From positions 220,173,442 through 220,237,441 of the forward strand of contig NC_090450.1 of assembly GCF_031143425.1 (NCBI RefSeq): a stretch of 64,000 bases of DNA. Reading direction: 5' to 3'. Numbering within the stretch: position 1 is the first letter of the stretch; every line of letters begins with the position of its first letter. A program made the position numbers and the translations under genes. Shown piece by piece: positions 10,919 through 21,660 of the stretch. This DNA comes from Pleurodeles waltl. Its lineage: Eukaryota; Chordata; Amphibia; Caudata; Salamandridae. The notes under the pieces were generated by a model. It saw only the letters and a program-made list of their open reading frames with translations. It was not told the origin of the DNA and did not search any database.

Positions 10919-12147
10919 GGAACAACGCTTTAGTTAACTATGACTTCCTTGTTCGGGGCCTTAACCACGCATGTGCTGAACCACACACATGCGTGGTTAA
11001 TGCACAGAAGAAGGGAGTTGACTGAGGAGGATGACGCGATCAAGAAGGAGGTAAGTGGGGCTGGGACTGGGACTGTTTTATGGGCAGGAGCGCTGAGGTA
11101 TTTTTAGTTTTAGGGGATGGGAGTCGAGGTCCTTTGAGGGCAGGGGAGGGGGCGGGCATTTTTAGTTTTAGGGGCTGGGTGGGGGGGTCAGAGTATTTTT
11201 AGTTTTTGGGGGTGGGGGCTCAGCGTGATTACGTTTTAGGGGCGAGGAGGGGGGTTAGAGCATTTTTAGTTTTAGTGGTGGGGTGGTGGTCGGGGTATTT
11301 TTAGGTTTTGGGTGTGGGATTGGGGTGGTTTAGGTTTAGGGGCAGGGGAGGGGAGGTTGGGGCATTTTTAGTTTTCGGGGTGGGGTGGGGGGTTGGGGTA
11401 TTTTTAGTTTTTGGGGCGGGCGGGGGGTCCAGGGTATTTTTACATTTTGGGAGTGGGGGTTGGGGTAGTTTAGGTTTCAGGGGCGGGGTGGGGGGGTCAG
11501 GGTATTTTTAAAATTTGGGGTTGGGGTGGTTTAGGTTTTAGGGGTGGGGGTTGGGGTGTTTTTAGTCATGGGGCAGTTTAGGTTTAGGGGTGGGGGAAGA
11601 GGGTTCAGGGTATTTTTAGTTTTAGGGGCAGGGGTGGGGGGTTGAGGTATTTTTAGTTTTAGGGGTGGGGGTAGGGCAGTTTAGGTTTGGGGAGGGGTAT
11701 TTTTTAGTTTTAGAGGTGGGGGGTCCGGGTGGTTTAGGTTTAGGGGCAGGGAGGGGAGGGTCAGGGCTTTTTAGTTTTAGGGGCAGGGGTGGGGGGTTGG
11801 AGTATTTTTAGTACTTGGGGGTGGGGGGGTTGGGGTGCTTTAAGTTTTAGGGGTGGGGGTTGGGTGGTTTTAGGTTTTAGGGGCAGGGTGAGGGGTTGCG
11901 GTAATATTAGGGGTGGGGGTTGGGGTGGTTTTAGTGGTGGGGAGTTTGCAGTGATTTTTAGGGGTGGGGGGCTAGGGGGGACGCATGCTGGAACCATGCA
12001 TGCCGTTCACTTATGCCTTTACCAGGAATGCCTTTACACAGAAAAATCGTTGATAAGGCATTCGTGGTAAAAGCATTAGTGGTAACAATGCGGTCGTTGG
12101 TCTGACCTCATTGTTCAGGCATGCGTTGTTCCAGCATGCGTTGTTCC
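10919..12147. mobile_element. TIR-bounded unit enclosing a G-rich minisatellite
   Basis: The left end reads GGAACAACGCTTTAG and the right end is the inverted AGCATGCGTTGTTCC, whose last 18 bp are tandemly duplicated. Just inside the left end is a palindrome, TTAACCACGCATGTG with its complement (about 10961-11000). The middle is filled by the minisatellite at 11090-11975. I see no clear target-site duplication and no coding capacity. A non-autonomous DNA transposon with an expanded internal array is the likeliest reading. Confidence 0.5.
11090..11975 (+). repeat. G-rich minisatellite
   Basis: About 20 imperfect units of roughly 35-60 bp. Each combines TATTTTTAGTTTTAGGGG with a G-rich part such as GTGGGGGGTCAGGG, and variants use GGTTTAGGTTTAGGGG. 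Runs of four or more G recur several times per unit, so the plus strand is rich in potential G-quadruplex motifs. Glycine-rich and proline-rich open frames here are by-products of the repeat. Confidence 0.9.
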
Positions 12148-12871
12148 AAAGTATATTCATTAAGCAACTGACATGTCCCATTTGTTAGTTGTTGCTACTA
12201 ACAAGACTCAGACTGGGGAAGAGAAAAAGGGACGAAAGGCAGAAAATGAGCTACATACAACCATTGTTGGAGTGGAGGTGTGGGTTTTATCCAGTCTAGT
12301 ACCAACTAATTATAGATCTCGAATATCAGCAGAAGCAAGACAGAGCTAAGAAGTACAGAGGTGGAATGAAACTTCAGATTACTGCGTCAACTAAACCGAA
12401 TAGGGAACAAATGAAAGGACATAAGCAGAGAAAGTCAAACATCTCTAGGGAAGAGTTGATGCTAAAAGGATCAAACTAAAATTTACTTTAAGAAACAGCA
12501 AAACCTACCGCCTTATCGGTAGCTACCTGGCTTCAACTCAATATTTTCTACTAGTTTCCCTAAAAATATCAACCATTTCTACTACCTCTGTTGAACTATT
12601 TATTTTTCTTCTATAAAAAAAACTCGTTAGCATGAATAGTAGGTTACTTTCTCATGAATCAGTGGTTAAATCTCACTTGTCATATGGCACAGTGTGGGGC
12701 TGCAATGCTCTACAAAAGGAGGAGTGGATGTTGCCAGATGAAAACCCCTGACTGTCTTCAGTCTTGACTCTGTCTAAAAAGTTAAACAAATGTTATACCT
12801 GATCTTTGCCAAAAGGTTCAAAAGTGTGTCACAACATCACCTATAAAATCCTGAACTGTTCTAAATACTGA
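12148..12871. other. No recognisable feature
   Basis: I see no domain, TIR pair or tandem array in this AT-rich stretch. Confidence 0.45.
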
Positions 12872-13334
12872 GGGACATATTTATTGGAAACACAGTCAGT
12901 GCAGTGCACCAAGTTGACTCCCTGATCTGCGCTGCAAGACAGCGAAAGGGCAGAAATGCTCTGTATTTAAGTCAATATGGCACATTCCTGACTTTTCCCC
13001 TGCACTGCTGTTTTTTTGGCTGCCTAGCGCCAATCAGGTATTCTTGTACCATGGTGAAAGATGCCTGTGTTGTAACCAAGATTGTTTTTGTGCCAGAAGA
13101 GGCACCTTTCCACACAAAACAATCCCCTGAGGTATATTCCTCTATGTTTGGTGCAGAAAGCAACACTCATAGATAAAGATAAATAAAGATATTTCTCCTC
13201 GTTACGCCTCCCCTGAGAAGGTGTAGCATTTTGGCACATTCCCAGGTTTACCAGTTCTGGTAAATCTGGGAATACGTCAAAATCCATGGTAGTTGCATGG
13301 GAACACCCACCAAATGCCCATGAAATGTCTTCCT

Positions 13335-13897
13335 GGAACCGCCAGAAGACCGCGGCGGTCATTCTGACTTTCCCGCTGGGCTGGCGGGCGACCGCCAAAA
13401 GGCCGCCCGCCCGCCCAGCGGGAAAGCACCAGCAACGAGGAAGACGGCTCCAAATGGAGCCGGCGGAGTTGCTGGTGTGCGACGGGTGCAGTTGCACCCG
13501 TCGCGATTTTCAGTGTCTGCTAGGCAGACACTGAAAATCAATGTGGGGCCCTGTTAGGGGGCCCCTGCAGTGCCCATGCCATTGTCATGGGCACTGCAGG
13601 GGTCCCCAGGGGCCCCACGACACCCGTTCCCGCCAGCCTGGTTCTGGCGGTGAAAACCGCCAGAACCAGGCTGGCGGGAAGGGGGTCGGAATCCCCATGG
13701 CGGGGCTGCTTGCAGCGCCGCCGTGGAGGATTCACAGGGGCAGGGGAAAACCGGTGGGAAACCGCCGGTTTCCCTTTTCTGACCGCGGCTTTACCGCTGC
13801 GGTCAGAATTGCCCTTGATGCACCGCCAGCCTGTTGGCGGTGCATCCTCCAACCCCGGCCCTGGCCGTCCATGACCGCCAGGGTCGGAATGACCCCC
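13335..13897. mobile_element. GC-rich hairpin MITE, copy 2
   Basis: It aligns by eye to 39068-39697 over most of its length. Shared modules in order are GGGCTGGCGGGCGAC with its palindromic partner, GACGGGTGCAGTTGCACCCGTC, AGTGTCTGCTAGGCAGACACT, GGGCCCCTGCAGTGCCC with its partner, a CGCCAGCCTGGTTCTGGCGG arm with its complement, CCGGTGGGAAACCGCCGG, and the terminal GGGTCGGAATGACCCCC. TAA follows at 13898-13900. The left terminus is diverged or truncated relative to the 39 kb copy. Confidence 0.8.
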
Positions 13898-13904
13898 TAA
13901 ATAT

Positions 13905-16430
13905 ATACACTAGCAATCAGAAATAGGCATAGAAAAGGTTAGAAAACAAACCAATGGTGACTCTAGGGGGAGCACAAACCATATACTAAACAAATGGAAT
14001 ATGAACAAGGTATCCCCACCAAGGTAAGTAAATGTGTAGAATGGAGCTGGGAGTAGTAGAAAACCATAGCAGTAAATAACACAGTACCCCTCAGCGACCA
14101 AGAATGGAGGAGTAAAACACTGGATTTTCCCCAAACCACCCAAAAGGAGGAAAAGAAGAAAAAGAAGACACCCAGAGAAAACTGCAAGAAAAACAACAGT
14201 GGATTCCTGAAGAAAGAAGACTTGTGGAGAGAGGGGACCAAGTCCAGAAGATACAACAGAGTCCAGTGGGTGCAGGAGCCCCTACCTTCCACACTGAAGA
14301 TGCAGGAGTTGGTCGACGGCGAAGAAGAACAGGTCAGCACTGCAGCCCAGAAGTTGGTGAAGAATTCCTAATGGATGCAGAAGGAGTACCACTCTGGAAG
14401 GAAGATTGCAGATGGGTGTCAGTGCAGGAATTTCACTAACAAGCCTTGGCAAAGAAAAATTTGCGATTGAAGGAAAAGAGGTGCTGCCAGGGACCAGCAA
14501 GGTCCAGGAGGATTCAACCGAGGAGGGGAGTCACAGGGGACCCTCAGCATTGTAGAGAGTCCACAGGGGTGGAGGCAGCACCCACAGGAGCCCCACAGGA
14601 CGAGGACACCAAAGGTGAAAGAAGGAGCCCATGCAGCACTACAAAAGAGGATCCCACGCCACAGGAGAACCACACAGGAGGCTGGGATTTGCAGGAAGGA
14701 GTGCTGGGGACTGGAGCTGCATGTCACCTGAAGATCCCTTGGAGGAGACACATCAAACCTTAGCAGCTGCAAGAGACGCAGTGCACGGAGGTAGTGTCCT
14801 GCTTGGGAAGGTAAAGGCCTACCTCTGCCAGAGTTGGACAGCTGCCATAGAGGACCAAGAGGACTACTCTAGACTTCCACCCATGATGCAGGATCCATGC
14901 AGCTCAGCAGGAGAGGGGATCCACGCAGCCGGTCGTCGCTTGTTGTAGGTGCCTGCAGTTGCAGGGGAGTGACTCCTTCACTCCAAGGGAGATTCCTTCT
15001 TCCTCTTGTGCAGGCTGAAGAGTGGCAGTCTTCTGAGGATGCATGGTAAGGGAACTGTTGCAAAGCTGGCAGGAACTCTGGATACAATGTTGCAGGAGAG
15101 TCTTCCTCGTGGATCTGCAGCTTGTCGGTTCCTGGAGGGTCCAGTCGTGGTTCTGGTCATCAGAAGTCAAAGTGGAGGTTGCAGAGGAGTCTTTCTGGAA
15201 TCTGACAAGCCGAATCTGAGAACCCACTCCAAGGGAAGACCATAAATAGCCCTGAAAGGGGGACTGGTCACCTAACCAGGTAAGCACCTATCAGGAGTGG
15301 GTTCTGACGTCACCAGCCTGGCTTGGCCACTTGGATGCTCCCAGAGTTCCCTGCCAACCTTAGAAACAAGATGGCAGAACCCAGGGACCCTCTGGAGGAG
15401 CTCCGAGCATCACCACTAGGGTGGTGATGAACAGGGGAGTGGTCACTCTCCTTTCCATTGTCCAGTTTCACGTCAGAGCAGGGACTTGGGGTCTCTGAAC
15501 CAGTGTGGTCTGGTTTATGCACAAAGGGCACCAAATGTGCCCTTCAAAGCAAAAACAGTGGCTTGGGGAGGCTACCACTCCCAAGCCAGTCACACCTATT
15601 TCCAAAGGGAGTAGGTGTAACACCCCTCTCCCAAAGGAAATCCTTTGTTCTGCCTTCCTGGGCTTGAGCACATCAAGCAGCAGGAGGGCAAAAACCTGTC
15701 TGAGGGGGGCAGCAGCTGGGGCTGCCCAGAAAACCCTGGAAGACTGGTGCTAGCAATGCTGGGGGTTCTCTAAGGAGCCCCCAGAGTTCATGGAATCATG
15801 CAACCAATACTTGCAAAAGTATTTGGGTATGATTCTGACATGTTTGATACCAAACATGCCAAGGTTCGGAGTTACCATTATGTAGCTGGACATAGGTAGT
15901 GACCTGTGTCCAGTACACACTTAAAGTGGTGTCCCTGCACACATGAAGTCCCGGAAAATAGAGCTGGGGTTTGTGGGGGCACCTCTGCTAGTGCCTGTGT
16001 GCTCTCACACACAGGTACTTGCACCCTGCCCCCTGGGATAGGAGGGCCTGCCATAGGGGTGACTTACAGTGACATGGTGCAGTGACCAGGTAGTGAAAGG
16101 GTGCATGCACCCTTTAACACATGCTGCAATATCAGGCCTGCAGAACTATTTGCATTGGCTCTCTATGAGTGGCATAATACATGCTGCAGCCTATAGGAAT
16201 CCCCTGGTACCCCAATGCCCTGGCTACCTATGTACAATATACTAGGGACCTACATGGGGGTACCAGTATGCCAAATGTGGGGTGAAAAAGGTACAATTTA
16301 GAGGAGAGAGCAAAACTACTGGGGTCCTGGTTAGCAGGAACCCAGTAGAGACAGTCAAACACAGTCAAACATACTGACCACAGGCAGAAAATGGATGTAA
16401 CCATGCCAAGAAAGAGCGCACTTTTCTACA
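13905..16430 (-). repeat. Non-coding LTR-like sequence, minus orientation
   Basis: On the minus strand the right boundary reads TGTAGAAAAGTGCGC, a typical TG-start LTR edge. About 2.5 kb of non-coding, moderately GC-rich sequence follows. The left boundary near 13905 is not resolved, and I could not find matching target duplications. Several 60-115 codon open frames lie inside, but none carries a recognisable domain. It could be a solo LTR or an LTR plus leader of a non-autonomous element. Confidence 0.45.
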
Positions 16431-16495
16431 GTCATGCATGTACCACACTGCATGGTGCAAACATGACACAAACCCCTTCATAAATATGCCCCTAA

Positions 16496-17060
16496 ATATA
16501 ATCTATGCCTTGAAGTATCCCTAAGAGAAAAAATAGTTTTTTTGTACATATGTTGTCCTGTACAGGGTTACTTTATTTTAAAAGCTCTTTACACAATTAA
16601 GTCCAGAATTTGCCCTAGAAAAAGAAGTCTTTAATTTGCTTTGAAGAAGCTGTTACTCCAAGAAACAGAAGGAAATTTAGTCTTAGGTTCCTATTTGGCA
16701 GACATCTGTATTAAATCAATGGAACTTTGAAAGCTTTTAGAGATGTTAGTGTTGTTCTATAAATCATTCCATCAACATGAAAGTGGTGGCCCGTAAAGGG
16801 TATGTATGACTCATCAACCTAAAAATAAATTATTTCTCCTAAACTCAACAACCATCTGGTGTTTTTATAGGACTCTGATCATCATCCAGATGCATGCTTC
16901 ATCTTCGAGACCTCATGTACCTATTATCACCCACAGGGTCTCTAGCTTGTAAACAGAAGGGAGCTCTTTTCGTCTAATGGAAGGGATCCTAAAGTTAAAA
17001 TTACCTAAGGAGTTTTCTAACGTTTATGTGAAAAATCGTACCTTGGAAAGGTTAAAAACA
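16496..17060. other. Unassigned; possibly terminal repeat of the Penelope-like element
   Basis: AT-rich DNA without a domain. Its position just downstream of the minus-strand Penelope-like element makes it a candidate for that element's 3' part, but nothing in the sequence proves this. Confidence 0.3.
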
Positions 17061-17348
17061 AGATAGGACTCCCAATGAGGGATTTTGTCCCAAGCATCAG
17101 TGGGTCAACATGTTTCAGCCACCTCACTGCCTCTGTCTCACAGCTTTCGTTAGGACCTTTTAAGATGGATCCATTGGGAAGGTCACCACATCATCAGTGC
17201 TTGAAGGTGGGTAATGTCTGAATTGTATCATCATTGATGTTGAAACTGGTAGTGGCAGATTCAAGACAATCAATCAATTGACATTCTAAAGTCTCAATGG
17301 TCTGCAGAACTTTGGTGTTTTTCAGTACTTGTTCAATTACTTGCCATT

Positions 17349-17645
17349 TCATATTTTGTGCAGTCTGACCCAATTGTTGATAATGTTTAACCAACTGTGC
17401 AGTAGTGCCCCGCACCATATTCTGCTCTTTGGTAGGATGATCCTACAGTGGATCTGTTGAGTGCTCATTCCTATATACATTTTGCCACAAGGACAGTAGA
17501 TAGGGTACATTATGTTTTGTGAGTTACAATTTGTGTCACAAGTGAGAGAAAACTGTACATTCATGTTTTGAAACACCTTTGTATCAAAAGTGTCATTGCA
17601 GTCACTGCATGACCCACCATTGCAGTCATTCACCAAGGGCATCAG
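17349..17645 (-). pseudogene. GIY-YIG endonuclease domain of the Penelope-like element
   Basis: A 97-residue minus-strand frame. It starts with a Cys-rich stretch (NGGSCSDCNDTF) and then has MYPIYCPCGKMYIGMSTQ, which matches the GIY-YIG core with its preceding CPCG. In these elements the domain nicks target DNA for target-primed reverse transcription. The conserved Arg-His segment expected after it is degraded. The same domain recurs at 20997-20785. Confidence 0.75.
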
Positions 17646-17929
17646 ACCCCCCTAACTTGAGACATTTGGGAAGGCATGGCTAGAATAATTTCACCAGAGC
17701 TATCTGCCTTCACTAGATGGTCTCTAATATTCCTTCCTCTTCAAAAGAAATGAGCCGGGTTCTAACATATCATCCAAGGATTTTAGAATTTGCAAGTTAG
17801 GAAGAACAAGGTTCTTGGCATTGTTACTGGATGGAGGAACTCGGGTAACAAACAGCAATCCTTGTTGTTACTGTTACTTGGAGAAAGTAGGTTTTTATGA
17901 TGACAAAACCAAGCCCTTTTACTTGCTCA

Positions 17930-19880
17930 TGTCAGAAGTCGTTTAGGATAACCTCTAACAAGGTGATTAATCAAAGTTTCTGATTCTTTAGGGTAGTCAT
18001 CCTTCCGGGTATATTCATGATATACCCATAAAAGCTGATCAAAAAGCAAATTGACAAGCAAACTGCACAAATGAAAACTAGAGTAAAGCAGTGTGGGATT
18101 TACCTCAGTGGGAATGTGATAGAGTTTTACATATAGGGAGACATTCTGGTGGCTAATCATCAGATCATGAAAACCAACCTCTAAAGTACCATAAATCATG
18201 GTTAATTAAATATGAGGGTTCTATCCTTTAAGCCAATGGTAAAAACTGTCAAGTTCATGGTCTGATCCTGTCCAAATCAAAAACGTGTAATTAATATAAC
18301 ATTCCATTTAGTCATATTATGGTAGAATATAAAGAAATTATTGAACAGGAATTTACTTTCAAAATCATCCATATATAAACTTACTAGAGTAGGTGCAAAG
18401 GAAGCACCCATAGCAACACCCATTACTTGAAGGTAATATTAATCTACAAATTTAAATGTTTCTTTGCATAGCAATGCCCAGAAGATCAACAATGAACTCA
18501 GTAGGGTCCTCCATCAGAGCGGCACACATGTTGGGTCTTTTTTTAATCACTTTCATGGTTTCTTGTTGAGAGATTTTAATGTACAAGGACTGAATGTCCA
18601 AGTTAATTAAGAATTGCTCATTTTCCGGAAATGGTAAACTTTCAACACAGTTAATAAAGTGTGTGGTATCTCTAATGTAGGTGAATGTTTGAGTTACAAA
18701 TGATTTAATAAAATTATCAATATATTGACAAAGTGGTTGAGGTAGGGATCCACAGCCAGAGATAATGGGTTTCTCTTAGGGCAATTGATTATTTTTTAGG
18801 ATTTTTGGAAGTGTATAAATGATTGGAAAATATGTCTTATTAAGGAACCCAAATTTGTTATCATTAATATAATAATCTGGTCTTTGGACTGTGTATGTTA
18901 TAGTTTTATTTAGTCCAGGTATTAATTTCTTGGGATCACCAGATAATTTGATATAGGGATGCGAGACTATTGGCAAATCAACTCCTTATTATAATCTGTA
19001 GAGTTCGGAATTGTAATACCAACTCCCTTTTCTACTGAATTGATTGTAGATGTGGGATTTTTTAAAGTTTGTAAGGTGCTGTATTCCTTCTTACTAAGGT
19101 TATATCCAATGTAAGGAATGTGCTGTGTCAATATTCTCAACTACTTTAGAATTGTATCCCCACAGACAATAACTTCAGACGGCATACACACAGCTGTGGG
19201 TAAAAGAAAGAGGGAGGTCTAAAACAAGTAAACTGATGCACACTCGAAGGTCTGTCCTTGAAAAAGAAGTATATTCTAACCATCTGAAAAATAGAATAAA
19301 GTTCCAATTTAGTTTAAAAAACATCTGGGCAATTAGTAGGAACAAAACTAGACTCCGGATAAGAATGGATAACTCAGAAGCACTAAGGCTATATGTTGAT
19401 TAATTAAAAATAGGCCCTGTCTTAGTTAGTGGCAAAGTTACCACTGGTAGAATCTATTCCTGGTTTATCTCTATTCTGAATGGAACAACCTGTGCTGTTT
19501 AAATTGTGGTTGACCCTGATCTCTCTCTTGATTTCTCACCCTGCAACATCATGCCTGCCCTACAAACTGGCAACTGTTTGTATGAAGTTTACAACTTGAG
19601 TTTGTGTGTAGCTTATGCTAGGTCGTGGTTCACCTTCATTCTCATATTCGCTTGTCACTGATGAGTCAGCAAAAGTCACACATTTCTATTGTGTAGTGTA
19701 GGGTTTTTGCAAGGAGTTACCACTATCAGTCTGGGAGTAAGTATCAGAGAGAGACAGGTAGGTCAAACAATTTTCATACTTTATGATATCCTTCTGGAAT
19801 TTGGCACATTTCCCACTTAAACTGATGGATTCAAACACAGAGGCAGATTTATCCAAGGTATCAAGGGCACCAATCAATCT
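17930..19880 (-). pseudogene. Penelope-like reverse transcriptase
   Basis: N-terminal part: 19877-19686 has FQKDIIKYENC, like the conserved region ahead of the RT in this class. RT fingers: 18976-18776 holds a LPKILKNNQLP-type segment. Motif A: about 18605-18545 reads LINLDIQSLYIKI, so the catalytic Asp is kept. Motifs B and C: about 18430-18350 read GVAMGASFAPTLVSLYMDD, where the YMDD catalytic pair is intact. The thumb and C-terminal RT lie at 18199-17927. The pieces are in different frames with stops between them, so the gene is dead although its active-site motifs are well preserved. Confidence 0.75.
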
Positions 19881-20108
19881 CCAAAACGTATTTTTCTAGA
19901 TCAGCTACCTCTTTAGTGAGTTGCTGTATATGTCTAAGTGCAGTGTCAATTCTTACGACCATCCACTGTATTAAGCCCTAGTTTGAGATGTAGTCACAAC
20001 AATATTTAGGGTCATCCATGAAAATGACTCAAGCATTCCTGATTTGTAAACCAACAGAAATTGTATTGCCTTTAAAATAACCTGCCATGAGGTGGCCATG
20101 TAACTGAA

Positions 20109-20669
20109 GGCCTGTTCAGGATTCTGACGGTCAGACCGCCAGACCTCCAATATGGCGGTAGGGAGGCCACCGCTGTATTAGGATGTTTCTGTCAGCCTGA
20201 CCAGTGGAAATATTGTGTCAGCATTGGCCTCCACTCTCAGGGAGAGCAGAGGCCAATGCCTCAGCACAGACAGAGCCCCAAGCACCCTCAGAAGGTGCGC
20301 TGTCTGCCATGGCAAATAGTGAACAATCCGAGAGTGCAGATGGGGGCCCCTGCACTGCCCACAACATGGTCATGGGCAGTGCAGGGGTCCCCCTGTGGCT
20401 CCGTCTCTGCCTTTCCGTCAGCCTTTGCATGGCGGTGACCCTGCCATGAAAAGGTTGGTGGAAAGGTAAGTCATGATCAGCATGGCAGTGCATCTGTCGG
20501 TACCGTCGTCCTTGACCACAACCTGCACCTCTGCCAACCCATCAGGATCCACGATCCTGGCTGTGGTGGGGGTCTCCTGGCGGTCCGACTGCCAGCATCC
20601 TTATCTGAGGATAGGAGCAGCAAAGGGTGCAGCAGTCGGCCCAGCAGGGTGGATCCCGAAATCAGGCCC
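20109..20669. mobile_element. Older hairpin MITE related to the GC-rich family
   Basis: The left end GGCCTGTTCAGGATTCTGAC and the right end GGATCCCGAAATCAGGCCC are partly inverted. The interior contains a GGGGGCCCCTGCACTGCCC arm with its complement (20344-20394) that corresponds to the hairpin module of the GC-rich MITEs at 13555-13610 and 39357-39413. TTA follows the right end; the left duplication is decayed. Open frames inside are palindrome artefacts. Confidence 0.55.
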
Positions 20670-20739
20670 TTAGTTCTGATTAATTTATTTTAAATTTCTT
20701 CCAACTTTCCCATTTTATACTGTTAAATGGATTCATGAG

Positions 20740-21190
20740 ACTACAGTGATTTGGACAGAAATTTTGATGCGGAAAGTAATTCAGCTATGCATTCTTCATA
20801 GTAACAAAAATAAGAGTGGTAATTCCAATATACATTTTTCTGCATGGGCACCAGATAGTATAGATCACGCTTTGTGAGTTACAGTTTGTGTGGCAAGTGT
20901 GAGAAAATTGTACATTTAGGAGCTGAAACACGTATATATTTAAAGTATCATCACAGACACTGCATGACCAACACTTGCAGTGGCTTACCAATAGCATCAG
21001 ACCCCAAACTTGAAAATGCGGTAGGTGTGGCTAAAATCATATCACTGTACATATTTGCCTTCACTAGATGGTCTCTGATATTCCCTCTTCTTTTAAAAGA
21101 AAATAGTGTGGGTTCTAATGTATCATCCAAGGATTGTAGAATTTACCAGGTAGATAAAAACAAGTTTCTTGACATTGTTACTGGCTAGTG
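20740..21190 (-). mobile_element. Second Penelope-like copy, truncated
   Basis: The minus strand at 20997-20785 reads CKCWSCSVCDDTLN and YTIWCPCRKMYIGITT, the same Cys-rich plus GIY-YIG arrangement as at 17645-17349. The stretch 21000-21160 aligns to 17640-17800, with shared runs such as CCTTCACTAGATGGTCTCT and TATCATCCAAGGATT. It is a second, diverged copy of the same family that has lost its RT. Confidence 0.75.
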
Positions 21191-21660
21191 CCAATTAGGT
21201 AGCAAAAGTTAATAACTTAACAAAAATGTTGTTATTTTCCTAGATGCACATCTTGTCATTGAAGGTTGACCTTAAGTTTGAACTCTTCGTCCACTCACTC
21301 AGGTACAGTTTTGAAATTGGTTGTCCACTGAGTTTGTAGGGTTAAGTTTCAAAATCCCAACCACATTCTACTTAATTCTCATAGTTGTCATTGGCCGGGC
21401 AGTACCATTTTTAACTAGGTTTGGTGCACTTTAGTCTTAAGGTAAGTCTTGTGGTTTTGTATGGTTCTCTCTTCTTTATCTTCCTCTGGCACTCTTTTTG
21501 GTAACTCATGCTCATGTTCTCGCCCTTTTTCTTTCAAATATCTTTTGACATAGAGTCCTGATGATAACTCTGGTCAAGAAAACAATTTGGGTTGAAACGT
21601 CCCCTTAATAATTTAATTTGGACTTCCATATTTGATTGTATAATCATCTTTTCAGATATG
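21190..21660 (+). other. Penelope terminal-repeat-like DNA with hammerhead-like core
   Basis: At 21555-21610 the plus strand has CCTGATGATAACTC followed, about 20 bases on, by GGGTTGAAACGTCC. CTGATGA and GAAAC are the two conserved core strings of type I hammerhead ribozymes, which occur in terminal repeats of Penelope-like elements. AACTC can pair with GGGTT as stem II. The rest of the fold is not convincing, so this is a decayed candidate only. Its orientation is opposite to the neighbouring GIY-YIG copy. Confidence 0.35.

Larger units (their letters stand above)
12872..16492. mobile_element. Outer MITE-like element split by nested insertions
   Basis: The left end GGGACATATTTATTGG and the right end TTCATAAATATGCCCC are inverted copies of the GGGGCATATTTAT terminus seen at 51520. 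The flanks are TGA (12869-12871) and TAA (16493-16495), compatible with a decayed TWA duplication. Without the GC-rich MITE (13335-13897) and the LTR (13905-16430) about 500 bp remain, a normal size for the family. That these ends belong together is inference from orientation and size. Confidence 0.45.
17060..20050 (-). mobile_element. Penelope-like element, degenerate
   Basis: A minus-strand retroelement with an N-terminal region near 19877-19690, a reverse transcriptase at about 19100-17930 and a C-terminal GIY-YIG endonuclease at 17645-17350. This RT plus GIY-YIG order defines Penelope-like elements, and the extra Cys-rich segment before GIY-YIG is typical of the Neptune-type branch. Downstream of the endonuclease (17090-17160, minus strand) lies GTGGCTGAAACATGTTGACC, which resembles the GAAAC-containing core common in the terminal repeats of these elements. 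Frame breaks occur throughout. Confidence 0.75.

Noticed and set aside
11308..11997. Glycine-rich and proline-rich open frames suggesting a structural protein
   Set aside because: They arise on both strands from the G-rich minisatellite and have no start context, domain or non-repeat sequence.
13538..13900. Arg/Pro-rich open frames on both strands
   Set aside because: They mirror each other because the MITE is palindromic; there is no codon bias or domain.
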